The notes: generated by a model not told the origin, from the sequence alone. Shown: positions 29,434 through 38,285, numbered from the stretch's first letter. The stretch is DNA of 64,000 nt from Bacteroidales bacterium M8 (GCA_001689495.1 LUJS01000031.1:20325-84324), one strand, 5' to 3'. A program made the numbers and translations.

Positions 29434-30753
29434 ATGTTAAAAAGACTGTTCACCGTTATGCTTGCGGTTGTCGCGGGGATGTCGGCCTTTGGTGCCGACC
29501 CCCTGACAGACCGTTTCAACGACACGATCGCCAAGTCAAACAAAGTTGTATTCATCGACGGCAAGCCGGCTCCCGACGAGGTGCAGCGTCAGGTCGACTC
29601 GATACGTCAGAAAATCTCGGTGTTCTATTACGACCAGTTCCGCCATTTTCAGGACCCCGGGGCGCCATACTTCCTCTTCATGAGCAAGGACGCGCAACTG
29701 GCCATGGGCATCGGCGGCTGCATACGCATGCGCGGCTATTTCGACTGGGGCGGTGCCATCCCGGCCTCGGGATTTGCCCCCATGCTCATCCCCATGACCC
29801 CAAATCCGGCCATGTCAAAGCATTTCGACACCACCCCGGCGGGGTCGACGCTCTTTTTCCGCGTGCTGGGGCGCAACAAGGCTCTGGGCGACTATCAGCT
29901 CTATATCGAGGCCAACTTCAACGGCTATCAGGGGCGTGACTTCCGCCTGAAAAAGGCATACGCTATAGTCAACGACTTCACCGTCGGCTATGCCGCCTCG
30001 ACATTCTCCGACCCCGCCGCCATCCCTCCGACCGTAGACGCACAGGGGCCCAACAACAAGATGACCCCGACCGCCGTGCTGGTCAGGTACATGCCCGTCA
30101 TCAAGGACCGGTGGGTGCTTGCCGCCTCGGTCGAGACGCCCGAGTCTCCGGCCATCGGCGTCGATGCCAAGGAGGTCGAGAAGGTCTATAACTGGATGCC
30201 CGACTGGGCCGCATTCGTGCAGTATGAGTGGGCACGCGGACAACACGTGCGTCTGGCCGGAATAGTGCGCACCCTCTCGTATCGCGATCTCGTCAGTCAG
30301 GCCAACCGCAACGTGGCCGGGTGGGGCGTGCAGCTCAGTTCGGTGGCGCACCCCGTCGCACCCCTCACCACATACGTCACCGTCAACTATGGCCACGGCG
30401 TGGCCGGACTGGGCGGCGATATGCTCATCGGCAACTATGACCTCGTGGCCGACGCAGCCACCCCCGGTCGCGTCTATGCCCCGGCGTCATACGGCTGGTG
30501 TCTGGGACTGCAATACAACATCAGGCCCAACCTGTTCGTCAGCGCCTCGGCCTCGCAGACACGCTATCTCCCCTCGTCGGCGGTCAGCCCCGACGAGTAC
30601 CGCTATGGCCTCTTCACGGCTTTCAATGTCTTCTGGAACCTCACCCCGCGCATACAGGTGGGCGCTGAGTTCGACTGGGGCCTCCGCGCCAACTTCTCGG
30701 GGGCACACCGCGCCGCCCGCCGCATCGGCGCCTTGTGCCAGTTCTCGTTCTGA
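29434..30753 (+). CDS. DcaP-like outer-membrane porin
   Basis: A 439-residue outer-membrane protein (signal peptide MLKRLFTVMLAVVAGMSAFG). A short N-terminal helical stretch (DEVQRQVDSIRQKISVFYYDQF) precedes a beta-barrel: IGGCIRMRGYFDWGG, LYIEANFNGYQGRDFRLKKAYAIV-type strands, and a terminal IGALCQFSF ending in Phe. The pattern fits DcaP-type trimeric porins, known for negatively charged substrates. It lies 61 nt after the TolC gene and may be cotranscribed; a weak AACTTTG is seen upstream but no complete promoter. Confidence 0.65.
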   Translation: MLKRLFTVMLAVVAGMSAFGADPLTDRFNDTIAKSNKVVFIDGKPAPDEVQRQVDSIRQKISVFYYDQFRHFQDPGAPYFLFMSKDAQLAMGIGGCIRMRGYFDWGGAIPASGFAPMLIPMTPNPAMSKHFDTTPAGSTLFFRVLGRNKALGDYQLYIEANFNGYQGRDFRLKKAYAIVNDFTVGYAASTFSDPAAIPPTVDAQGPNNKMTPTAVLVRYMPVIKDRWVLAASVETPESPAIGVDAKEVEKVYNWMPDWAAFVQYEWARGQHVRLAGIVRTLSYRDLVSQANRNVAGWGVQLSSVAHPVAPLTTYVTVNYGHGVAGLGGDMLIGNYDLVADAATPGRVYAPASYGWCLGLQYNIRPNLFVSASASQTRYLPSSAVSPDEYRYGLFTAFNVFWNLTPRIQVGAEFDWGLRANFSGAHRAARRIGALCQFSF

Positions 30754-30756
30754 CAT

Positions 30757-30807
30757 AGCAATGCCCTATTGGTCTTATAAGTCTTATAGGTCCAATAGGG
30801 CATTGCT
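30757..30807. terminator. Bidirectional hairpin built from TATAAG words
   Basis: A 24-bp inverted repeat with three mismatches (30757-30780 with 30784-30807; outer part AGCAATGCCCTATTGG is perfect) fills the gap between the convergent DcaP-like and HIT genes. Inner words (GGTCTTATAA, GTCTTATAGG) belong to the family at 26556-26601. There is no long T run, so termination is inferred from position and stem length. Confidence 0.65.
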
Positions 30808-30812
30808 GTTTC

Positions 30813-31244
30813 TTATTCTGCCAGAGCCTTGCGCATCTTGTCGACCATGTCGGCATACTCGGCGTCGGTCAGATAGACCTCGCCGGGATTCATGCGGAAC
30901 GTGCCGCCATAGTCGGGGCCGTCGACATACTTGGGCGCGAGGTGGAAGTGCAGGTGCGACAGCTTGTCGCTATATGCGCCATAGTTGATCTTCTCGGGGT
31001 GGAACACCTTGTCCATGGCGCGGGTCACGCGGGTGACATCCTCCATGAACTTGTTGCGCTCTTCGTCGCTCAGCTCGAAGAGGTCGTTGACATGGCCGTT
31101 ATAGGCCACGAGGCAGCGGCCGTGATAGGTCTGTTCCTTGAAGAGGAACACGCGCGAGACGCTCAGGGGGGCAATCTCGATCATCAGATTGTGGAGAGTC
31201 TCGTTGTTGGTGCAATAGAGACAGTCTTTGGGATCGCTGTACAT
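30813..31244 (-). CDS. HIT family nucleotide-binding protein
   Basis: A 143-residue member of the histidine-triad superfamily of nucleotide hydrolases/transferases. The triad is HLHFHLA (H-x-H-x-H), preceded by conserved KINYGAYSD and an N-terminal CLYC pair that may bind zinc. The ATG at 31244 was chosen because an upstream ATG at 31280 would overlap the -7 box of the promoter at 31278-31309. Substrate unknown; monocistronic. Confidence 0.9.
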   Translation of the reverse strand: MYSDPKDCLYCTNNETLHNLMIEIAPLSVSRVFLFKEQTYHGRCLVAYNGHVNDLFELSDEERNKFMEDVTRVTRAMDKVFHPEKINYGAYSDKLSHLHFHLAPKYVDGPDYGGTFRMNPGEVYLTDAEYADMVDKMRKALAE

Positions 31245-31277
31245 AGATTTTAAGGTTTTTAAAGGGTTTGGTTTCTG

Positions 31278-31309
31278 CAAATATAATCATTATTGATGAG
31301 GTTAGCAAA
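31278..31309 (-). promoter_or_regulatory. Promoter of the HIT gene
   Basis: Minus strand: TTTG (31309-31306), 20 nt, TATATTTG (31285-31278), an exact consensus match that places the start of transcription near 31272 and fixes the start codon at 31244. Confidence 0.75.
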
Positions 31310-31376
31310 TATCGGTGAAATAGAACAAATTTTGTTAGAAAGTGACCTATTTTTGTGTTATAAAACCTTAAATTGC

Positions 31377-31407
31377 TTTGGCGTCTCGGTTTATAACCCT
31401 ACCTTTG
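31377..31407 (+). promoter_or_regulatory. Promoter of the OmpP1/FadL-type gene
   Basis: TTTG (31377-31380), 19 nt, TACCTTTG (31400-31407). It places transcription start near 31414 and supports translation from ATG 31450. Confidence 0.75.
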
Positions 31408-31449
31408 CACCCGTTTTTGACAAGAAATCAATCATTTAACTCTTTATTT

Positions 31450-32838
31450 ATGAGAAAAATCATCTCCGTGGCCCTTGCCGCCTTGCTCGGCACAGGCCTT
31501 GCGATGGCCGAAGGCTATCAGGTCAACACCCTCTCGGCCAAACAGCTTGGCATGGGCCATACGGGCATTTCGCTCCCTCTCGGCGGCGAGAGCATGTTCT
31601 TCAATCCCGCCGGCATGGGATTCCTCGACAAGACTATAGACCTCTCGGCCTCGGTGACCGGCATCCAGCCCACCTGCACCGCGACCGTCGGAGGCAAGGA
31701 CTATACCACCGACTGCCAGATGTCGACCCCGTTCAACGTGGCCGCGGCATTCTCGATCTATCCCAACCTCAAGGCCGGCATCTCGGTCTATACCCCCTAT
31801 GGCAGCTCGATAGACTGGACGCAGAACTGGCCCGGCGCCGTGCTGACCCAGAAGGTCAACCTCAAGGTCTTCACCATCCAGCCCACGTTTGCGTGGCGTC
31901 CCATCGAGAACCTCTCGATCGGCGCGGGCCTGATGATCTCGTGGGGCACCGTCGACCTCAACAAGGGCCTCGTGCCCGCCTCGACGATGGACCTGACCCT
32001 CGGCGCCCTCAAGGCCCTCGGCCAGCTCCCCGCCGAGACACCCGCCTTCGGCGAGACCACCCCGGCGTCGGTCAACCTCAACGGCAAGTCGCAGATAGCC
32101 TTGGGCGTCAATCTGGGCGCACAGTACAAGATCAACGACCGGTGGCGCGTGGGCGCATCGTGGCGCTCGCAGATGGGCATGAAGGTCAAGGCCGGCGAGG
32201 CCTCGGTCGAGTATGCCAACCAAATCGCGCAGGGCGTGCTGGGCGAGACCCTCGACCTGCTCAACGAGGCCAACTTCAAGGCCGAGATGCCCTGTCCGTG
32301 GGTGTTCGGCATGGGCGTGTCATACAAGCCCATCGACCGCCTGACACTGGCGTTCGACGCCCGCCTCACCGGCTGGCACGCATACAAGCGCCTCGACATC
32401 GAGTTCCTCTCCGAGCAGCTCCGCGGCTATGACCAGCACATCGACAAGAAATACTCCAACGCTTGGTGCTACTCGCTGGGCGGCCAGTTTGCCGTCACCG
32501 ACCGCTTTGACGCCCGCCTCGGCCTGATGATAGACACCACCCCCGTCAACGAGTCGTACTATAACCCCGAAACCCCCGGCATGACCAAGATCGAGCCCAC
32601 CGTGGGCCTGTCGTTCCGTCCGGTCAAGGGCCTGTCGATAGACCTCGCCTTCATGTATATCCACGGCTGCGGAGTCAAGAACGCCACCTGCGAGTATAAC
32701 GACCTGCTCGGCGCCAAGATGCTCAAAGATTTCGGCGCCATGGCCCAGCAGATGGGCTTCAAGGCCACCCAGACATTCACTGCCGACTACAAGCTCCATG
32801 CATTCGCCCCCTCGATAGGCGTGAGCTATAGCTTCTGA
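31450..32838 (+). CDS. OmpP1/FadL family outer-membrane channel
   Basis: A 462-residue outer-membrane barrel for hydrophobic compounds such as long-chain fatty acids. After the signal peptide (MRKIISVALAALLGTGLAMA) comes the FadL N-terminal hatch signature GYQVNTLSAKQLGMGHTGIS and FFNPAGMGFL (N-P-A motif), then alternating barrel strands to the terminal GVSYSF. An upstream ATG at 31378 lies inside the promoter and was rejected. Single-gene unit. Confidence 0.93.
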   Translation: MRKIISVALAALLGTGLAMAEGYQVNTLSAKQLGMGHTGISLPLGGESMFFNPAGMGFLDKTIDLSASVTGIQPTCTATVGGKDYTTDCQMSTPFNVAAAFSIYPNLKAGISVYTPYGSSIDWTQNWPGAVLTQKVNLKVFTIQPTFAWRPIENLSIGAGLMISWGTVDLNKGLVPASTMDLTLGALKALGQLPAETPAFGETTPASVNLNGKSQIALGVNLGAQYKINDRWRVGASWRSQMGMKVKAGEASVEYANQIAQGVLGETLDLLNEANFKAEMPCPWVFGMGVSYKPIDRLTLAFDARLTGWHAYKRLDIEFLSEQLRGYDQHIDKKYSNAWCYSLGGQFAVTDRFDARLGLMIDTTPVNESYYNPETPGMTKIEPTVGLSFRPVKGLSIDLAFMYIHGCGVKNATCEYNDLLGAKMLKDFGAMAQQMGFKATQTFTADYKLHAFAPSIGVSYSF

Positions 32839-32861
32839 CAACAAAAAAAATGTTAAGATGA

Positions 32862-32892
32862 TTGCGTGTTACGGAATTATTTCGTATCTTTG
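32862..32892 (+). promoter_or_regulatory. Promoter of the rubrerythrin gene
   Basis: TTG (32862-32864), 20 nt, TATCTTTG (32885-32892). The gene starts 51 nt downstream. Confidence 0.75.
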
Positions 32893-32943
32893 TAATAAGC
32901 AAATAAGCCAATTCAATAATAACACAATAATCATCCAAAACCT

Positions 32944-33495
32944 ATGAAGAAGAAATTCATTTGCACAGTGTGCGGATACGTACACGAAGGCGACGCAGCT
33001 CCCGAGAAGTGCCCCATCTGTGGCGCACCCGCATCAAAGTTCAAGGAACTCACCGAGGGTGAGGCTCTCAACTTTGTGACCGAGCACGAGATCGGCGTTG
33101 CCAAGGGCACCGACGACGAGATGATCGCCGACCTGACCGCCCACTTCAACGGCGAGTGCGGCGAGGTAGGCATGTATCTTGCCATGTCGCGTCAGGCTGA
33201 CCGCGAGGGCTATCCCGAAATCGCAGAGGCTTTCAAGCGCTATGCCTTCGAGGAGGCCGAGCACGCAGCCAAGTTCGCCGAGCTCCTCGGCGAGTGCGTA
33301 TGGGACACCAAGACCAACCTTGAGAAGCGCATGGCCGCCGAGGCCGGTGCCAACGAGGACAAGATGCGCATCGCACGTCGCGCCAAGGAACTCAACCTCG
33401 ACGCCATCCACGACACCGTACACGAAATGGCCAAGGACGAGGCTCGTCACGGTCAGGGCTTCCAGGGTCTCTACAACCGCTTCTTCAAGAAGTAA
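32944..33495 (+). CDS. Rubrerythrin (reverse domain order)
   Basis: A 183-residue cytoplasmic peroxide-scavenging protein of anaerobes. The rubredoxin-type iron centre is at the N-terminus (CTVCGY and CPICGAP, two C-x-x-C pairs), followed by a four-helix ferritin-like domain with the di-iron E-x-x-H motif (EEAEHA) and a second DEARHG ligand site. The usual rubrerythrin order is ferritin then rubredoxin, so this is the reverse type. Highly biased codon use suggests strong expression. Own promoter and terminator. Confidence 0.95.
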   Translation: MKKKFICTVCGYVHEGDAAPEKCPICGAPASKFKELTEGEALNFVTEHEIGVAKGTDDEMIADLTAHFNGECGEVGMYLAMSRQADREGYPEIAEAFKRYAFEEAEHAAKFAELLGECVWDTKTNLEKRMAAEAGANEDKMRIARRAKELNLDAIHDTVHEMAKDEARHGQGFQGLYNRFFKK

Positions 33496-33517
33496 TCCCT
33501 GCCCCCTCAGATAACGT

Positions 33518-33559
33518 CAGCCCCGCCGCTCACCACGAGCGACGGGGCTGATTGTTGTT
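33518..33559 (+). terminator. Hairpin after rubrerythrin
   Basis: CAGCCCCG/CGGGGCTG stem (33518-33525/33543-33550) with inner CGCTC/GAGCG pairing, followed by the T-rich ATTGTTGTT. Confidence 0.7.
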
Positions 33560-33687
33560 AATGCATCCCCATAAAACACCGCCCCCGCGGCCTCGGGTTT
33601 AGGGGGGTCGCAGGGACGGCTTGGCGTCGTGATGACGCCGGAGAGAAATAATTAGTTCACGCTTGTGTTGTCGTGATATTGGAGATA

Positions 33688-34092
33688 TTATTTCAGTTTG
33701 TCGGACAGATTGTGTGCGGCATCGGCGATAGACTCGAGCGCGCTTGCGGCACCGGCCTTAACCTTGTCGATGAGGGGCGCGGCTTTCTCTGCGGCCTGAT
33801 CCTTGAGGTCGGCGGCCTTGTCGGCCAGATCGGCAGCCTTGTCGGCGGCTTTCTCCTTGAGGTCGGCAGCCTTGTCGGCCAGATCGGCGGCCTTGTCGGC
33901 GGCTTTCTCCTTGAGGTCGGCAACCTTGTCGGCCAGATTATCCTTGGCCTGAGCCACGGTATCGGCTATTTCCTGTTTGTCTGCCTTTGCCTGAGCCTCG
34001 GCGGCTACCTCGGCGGCTTTGGCGCTGACTTTTGCAGCCTCGGCCGACATTGCGGCTGCTGCATTTGCTACTTTCTGATCTTTATTTGTCAT
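33688..34092 (-). CDS. LEA-like Ala/Lys/Asp repeat protein
   Basis: A 134-residue, almost Trp/Cys/aromatic-free, highly charged helical protein without signal peptide. The middle is the unit KAADKAADLADKAADLKE (18 residues) about three times, flanked by related AKAAEVAAEAQAKAD words. Such 11/18-residue amphipathic repeats resemble LEA group 3, apolipoprotein-like or YtxH/phasin-type proteins that coat membranes or protect against stress. No function can be assigned. It lies convergently after rubrerythrin. The encoding DNA repeats at 54-bp spacing may change copy number. Confidence 0.75.
   Translation of the reverse strand: MTNKDQKVANAAAAMSAEAAKVSAKAAEVAAEAQAKADKQEIADTVAQAKDNLADKVADLKEKAADKAADLADKAADLKEKAADKAADLADKAADLKDQAAEKAAPLIDKVKAGAASALESIADAAHNLSDKLK
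33787..33943. repeat. 54-bp tandem repeat in the LEA-like gene
   Basis: Three units at about 33787-33840, 33841-33894 and 33895-33943 (last truncated), very similar at the DNA level, each encoding 18 residues of the Ala/Lys/Asp repeat. Confidence 0.8.
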
Positions 34093-34132
34093 AGCGGGAG
34101 AGTTTTTGAGTTGATGTTCATAGGTACAAACA

Positions 34133-34165
34133 ACCCACCCGGCCTATAGGTTGACACGGGTGGGT
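34133..34165 (-). terminator. Hairpin after the DUF4249 gene
   Basis: ACCCACCC/GGGTGGGT stem (34133-34140/34158-34165). On the minus strand it is followed only by TGTTTGT, so it is a weak terminator for the DUF4249 operon. Confidence 0.5.
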
Positions 34166-34183
34166 AAAAAAATGTTATAATCG

Positions 34184-35254
34184 TTAGTCGCGGAGTGCTT
34201 TTTCGTACTGTTCGTCAATAAATCCGGACAAGTCAACCTCTTGGCTCACGACGGTGCGGGCAGAGATGACGCCGGCGCGGGTCGATACGTTGCTGTATCC
34301 GGGCATCTCTTCGGCATAACCGACGTCGCCCAGCATTCCGGCGATGCCGTTGTCGATCTTCCAGCTATACAGCACGTGGTTGTAATAGCTCTGCGAGACC
34401 GCCGCGACCGACACGCCGACCGTGCAGCCGCGCTCCGTGGCGTCGGTGTCTGGCAGTATGTATGCGTGATAGCTGCCGTTGTTGAAGAAGAGCCTGAGCG
34501 GATACGTGCGTCCGGCAAAACTGCGCGAGGTGAAGAAGGCATACTCCTCGGGCTCGGCGCCGAACACCGACTCGATGACCGAGATGTGTTCGGAGAACAG
34601 TGGCTCGGCATCATACCTGAATCCCCATAGGCTGAAACTGTCGGGCCAACCGTTGTCAGACCCGCCGCGGACCGACATGGAGATGCTGTAGTAGTCCGTC
34701 CCCTCGCCGCCGTCTATCGGCACGGTCATGTCGAGCGCGAAGTCGAGACTGAAGACATCTCCCTTGAATCCGATATATTTATCGTCGACCTCGGTGATTG
34801 AGCTCGCGGTCGACGTGGCGTCGTATGTCATCCGCCCCACGACCGGTATCTCGGGCACCGTGACCTCGCCGTGGGCCTCGCCAAACTTCTTGCTCCGCGC
34901 CTCGATGGCTATGGTCTGTCCCGGCTGGGGCTGATACTTGCCGCGATAGGTGAGGCGGCCACCTTCGTCGCTGTACTTGAGCGTCTCCATCAGCTCGCCG
35001 TCGGCATAGAGCTCGACCACGGCATCGCGCACGGTGATGTCGCGATCGAAATTGCCCGTATATTGCATCGAATAATACCATGTCTGCGTCACCCTCACCT
35101 CGACCGGCTGTCCGGCGATGATGGCGCTGTTGACGCACAGCACGGGGTCTTGGTCTATCTGCGGGTCGAATTCCTCATAGCATCCGGTGAGGAGCAGGCT
35201 CGACGGCAGGATGAGGAGAAGGGCGTATAGCGATGGTTTGTTCAGAATTTCCAT
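34184..35254 (-). CDS. DUF4249 family lipoprotein
   Basis: A 356-residue surface or periplasmic lipoprotein: signal peptide with lipobox LLLTGC, then the DUF4249 features DQDPVLCVNSAIIAGQPVEVRVTQ at the N-terminus and beta-rich body. DUF4249 proteins are typically encoded next to TonB-dependent receptors and are thought to be their surface partners, in analogy with SusD. Its start overlaps the TonB receptor stop by 13 nt. The ATG at 35254 was chosen over 35356 because it begins the lipoprotein signal. Substrate unknown. Confidence 0.9.
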   Translation of the reverse strand: MEILNKPSLYALLLILPSSLLLTGCYEEFDPQIDQDPVLCVNSAIIAGQPVEVRVTQTWYYSMQYTGNFDRDITVRDAVVELYADGELMETLKYSDEGGRLTYRGKYQPQPGQTIAIEARSKKFGEAHGEVTVPEIPVVGRMTYDATSTASSITEVDDKYIGFKGDVFSLDFALDMTVPIDGGEGTDYYSISMSVRGGSDNGWPDSFSLWGFRYDAEPLFSEHISVIESVFGAEPEEYAFFTSRSFAGRTYPLRLFFNNGSYHAYILPDTDATERGCTVGVSVAAVSQSYYNHVLYSWKIDNGIAGMLGDVGYAEEMPGYSNVSTRAGVISARTVVSQEVDLSGFIDEQYEKALRD

Positions 35255-37815
35255 GTATATGATATTGAGGGTAAGACAGGGAGTGAGCGGACTTTCTGGA
35301 AGACGTTGCGCCCGTTTTTGTCGCCGCGGCGCAGGCCGATGATGTTCATGTGGCAATAGGCGTTATACAGCCCGAACGTCCAGTATCCGTGGCGGGTGTG
35401 GCGAATGGCCGAGAAGTCGAGGCGGTGGAAGAAGGGTAGCCTGAAGTTGTTGACGCCGGGGTTGAGTGGCAGGCCGACTACATAGGTGTATCCCTCGAGG
35501 TCGGGGTCCTCCCACATCTGCGTGGCCAGCGTGAAGCGGTTGCCGGTCATGCCGGTCCAAGCCACGTTGAGCTCCCACCGCTCGGATGCCTTCCAGTTGA
35601 GGAGCAGGTTTATCTTGTGGCGGTTGTCGCAGCGTGCCGGATACGTCAGGCCTCCGTTGCGGTCGGCGAACGTGCGGTCTGCCCACAGCAGCGAGTATGA
35701 CAGGTGTCCCGTCAGCCGCCCCGCCGTACGGGCAATCTTCAGGTCTATCCCTTTGGCGGTACCCTTGCCGCAGACGAGGGTGTTGTCCCATTGCATCTGC
35801 GGGGGCAGCAGATAGTAGTCGTCGCGATATTCCACCAGATTGTGCATCCACTTGTAGTATGCCTCGGCCGACAGCATGAAGCGTCCGCCGATGCCGCGCG
35901 ACACCCCTATCGAGATCTTGTCTGCGGTCTGGGGCTTGAACCGAGCCGTCACGGGCACCCAGCGGTCTGTCGGGAGCGATATTAAGCTCTGGCAGAGCTG
36001 ATGCACATACTGGGCCGTGCGGCTGTACGAGGCTGTGGCCGTGACGTCGGGGCGAGGGTCCCAGTGCAGCGACAGGCGTGGCGAGACGGCGCCGCGTGTC
36101 TTGCCCTCGATGCCGAACAGGCTCAGGTGCACGCCGGCATCCACCCTGAGCCTCGGCGAGACGGTCCAGTTGTCGCCGGCATAGAGGTTGGCCTCGTTGG
36201 CGCGATATATGGTGCCGTTGTCGATGACCTCGGTGCCGAACCGGTCTGTCTCGGTGACGCGCCGTCCGCGCTCGGGCAGGAATGAGTGGCGGGTATATCC
36301 GGCGCCGAAGGCCACGCGGTGGTCGTGGCGCGGACGCCAGTCGAAGTCGGCGCGGAGTATCCAGTCGTTGATGTCGTTGTCGCTGTTGCGCTCGTTGCGC
36401 ACCCATGCTATGGCGCCGTTATCGACGTCTGACGAGTTGAGCGAGTGGCGCATGTGCGAGGCATAGCGCGAGTAGGCCGCCGTGAACTCGCCGAACAGGG
36501 TGGGGGAGAAGACATAGTCCCACCCGAGCTTGCCCACGATGTTGCCCCACCGCATGCGTATGCGTTCGTCCTCCCTCCATCCGGCGTCGTCGCTGTCCTC
36601 GTACTTGGTGTGCAGTGCGTCCTCGCCGTAATAGAACATGACGTGGGCCCCCGACCGGGCCGAGAACCGGTGGTTTATCTTGGCGTTGATGTCGGTGAAG
36701 TCATAATCTAAATCGAACTTGCTCTCTCCGGCTATGCCGTTGATGATTCCCGAGAATGTGCCCGACATCAGTCCGAACCATGACCGGCGCACGGACAGCG
36801 AGTATGACGTGGTGCCCTTGCGGATGGGACCGTCGATGTTGAACGCGCCCGAGGTAAGCCCCACGCGCAGCGAACCGTGATGCGAGGTCAGCGATCCGTC
36901 GCGGGTGTGTACGTCCATGAACGACGACAGCCTGCCGTCATACTTGGCCGGAAATCCCGACTTGTAGAAGTCGACACTGCGTATGGCCTCGGTGTTGAAG
37001 GCCGAGAAGAGTCCGCCGAAGTGGTTGACCTGATAGAGCGGGATGTTGTCGAGCATGTAGAGATTCTCGTCGGCATTGCCGCCGTGCACATGCATCCCCG
37101 CCAGTCCAGCGGTGCCGGCGCTGACGCCCGGCTGCATCTGCAGTGTCTTTATGACGTCGCTCTCGCCGAACATCACGGGCGTGTTGTTGATCTGGACGGC
37201 CGAGAACGAGTAGGGGCTCCCGTTGCCAGACATGCCTATGTCGGACGGCGTGCCTATGACCACGACCTCGCCGAGGCGGTTGTCGGGCTCGAGGCTGAAG
37301 TCGACGACCGTGTCGCCCTGCGCCGCGAGTGTCGCCGACAGGGGCGCGAATCCGGTATAGCGCACCTCGGCCGCGGTGTCGGCCCGCTGCGTGGTGAGCG
37401 AGTAGAAGCCGACGGCGTTAGATGTCGTGGCCGTGCCCGAGGGGAGGGCGCGTATCACGGCTCCCGGCAGGGGTTCGCCCGTCCCGGCCTCGCGGACAAA
37501 TCCGTTGAGTATCTTGGTGCGGACCACGGGCGCGGGCCTGCGCCTGAGGGTTACGTTGTTGCCGCGGATGCGGTATTCTATCCCCGTGCCGTCGAACATG
37601 CGGCCCAGCACGCGGCCCAACGGCTCGTTGTCGGCATGGACGCTGACCGTGATGCCGTCGAGCAGCCCCGCGGGATAGATGAAGTTGGTGCCCGTCTGCC
37701 TCATTATCTCGCCAAAGACACTCTCGGCACTGCGCCGGTCGGCACTGACGGTGACGTCTGCGGCCATCGCTGCGACGGCCCAGACCATGGCAAGGAGAAT
37801 CAATGTGCGTCGCAT
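35242..37815 (-). CDS. TonB-dependent receptor with N-terminal STN signalling domain
   Basis: An 857-residue outer-membrane transporter. Order: signal peptide (about 1-18), STN/secretin-like domain (about 20-95), carboxypeptidase-like regulatory domain (GFVREAGTGEPLPGAVIRAL, about 105-175), plug (about 190-320, with GMHVHGGNADENLYMLDNIPLYQVNHFGG-type core) and a 22-strand-type barrel ending SISYTWKF. The STN domain is the hallmark of FecA-like receptors that signal to an anti-sigma factor, and an anti-sigma-like gene lies immediately upstream (16-nt overlap). With DUF4249 downstream it forms a signalling uptake locus; the ligand is unknown. Confidence 0.93.
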   Translation of the reverse strand: MRRTLILLAMVWAVAAMAADVTVSADRRSAESVFGEIMRQTGTNFIYPAGLLDGITVSVHADNEPLGRVLGRMFDGTGIEYRIRGNNVTLRRRPAPVVRTKILNGFVREAGTGEPLPGAVIRALPSGTATTSNAVGFYSLTTQRADTAAEVRYTGFAPLSATLAAQGDTVVDFSLEPDNRLGEVVVIGTPSDIGMSGNGSPYSFSAVQINNTPVMFGESDVIKTLQMQPGVSAGTAGLAGMHVHGGNADENLYMLDNIPLYQVNHFGGLFSAFNTEAIRSVDFYKSGFPAKYDGRLSSFMDVHTRDGSLTSHHGSLRVGLTSGAFNIDGPIRKGTTSYSLSVRRSWFGLMSGTFSGIINGIAGESKFDLDYDFTDINAKINHRFSARSGAHVMFYYGEDALHTKYEDSDDAGWREDERIRMRWGNIVGKLGWDYVFSPTLFGEFTAAYSRYASHMRHSLNSSDVDNGAIAWVRNERNSDNDINDWILRADFDWRPRHDHRVAFGAGYTRHSFLPERGRRVTETDRFGTEVIDNGTIYRANEANLYAGDNWTVSPRLRVDAGVHLSLFGIEGKTRGAVSPRLSLHWDPRPDVTATASYSRTAQYVHQLCQSLISLPTDRWVPVTARFKPQTADKISIGVSRGIGGRFMLSAEAYYKWMHNLVEYRDDYYLLPPQMQWDNTLVCGKGTAKGIDLKIARTAGRLTGHLSYSLLWADRTFADRNGGLTYPARCDNRHKINLLLNWKASERWELNVAWTGMTGNRFTLATQMWEDPDLEGYTYVVGLPLNPGVNNFRLPFFHRLDFSAIRHTRHGYWTFGLYNAYCHMNIIGLRRGDKNGRNVFQKVRSLPVLPSISYTWKF

Positions 37816-38285
37816 GGCTCTATGTGCATTTGTGTTCCGAGAAGCTCGTTGATGGTCTCGATGAGGTCTTCGGCAGTGCCCTCATAGCTCAGGGTCAGGC
37901 GATATTCGCCCTCGGGCACGTCTGCCACCCTGACGGCATATACACGCTCTATCCGGGCCACGACATCGGCCAGAGGCGCGTCGTTGAATTCAATCTTGCG
38001 CGATATTTCGGCGGCAGGCGTGGCCGGTGCCTGACTCTCGATGACGGTCGGAGTCGTGGCCTCGGGCTGTCTGTCAAACGCGGGGAGTCCCCATTTCAGC
38101 ATGCAGGCCGAGGCGGTCAGCACCACGGCGGCGACGATGGCCACGGCGGTACGGCCGATGCGCCACGACATCGCCGTCTGAGCTATGCCCAGCCGCCGCC
38201 ACGCATCGCCGCGAGAGAATGCCCCGCTGCGATAGTGCCTGCTCACAAACCGCAGGCTGTCGTTGAATTTCTTTTCCTCAGACAT
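37800..38285 (-). CDS. Mini anti-sigma factor (TM plus DUF4974-like domain, no FecR domain)
   Basis: A 161-residue membrane protein: about 42 cytoplasmic residues (MSEEKKFNDSLRFVSRHY), one TM helix (about 43-62, VAIVAAVVLTASACML), a 27-residue Pro/Thr/Ala linker and a C-terminal domain (about 92-157, KIEFNDAPLADVVARIERVY) resembling the DUF4974 end of FecR proteins. The about 100-residue FecR domain usually between TM and DUF4974 is absent. I infer that it holds the neighbouring ECF sigma factor and contacts the STN domain of the receptor. The sigma gene is displaced 0.7 kb upstream by a toxin-antitoxin module. Confidence 0.75.
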   Translation of the reverse strand: MSEEKKFNDSLRFVSRHYRSGAFSRGDAWRRLGIAQTAMSWRIGRTAVAIVAAVVLTASACMLKWGLPAFDRQPEATTPTVIESQAPATPAAEISRKIEFNDAPLADVVARIERVYAVRVADVPEGEYRLTLSYEGTAEDLIETINELLGTQMHIEPCDAH

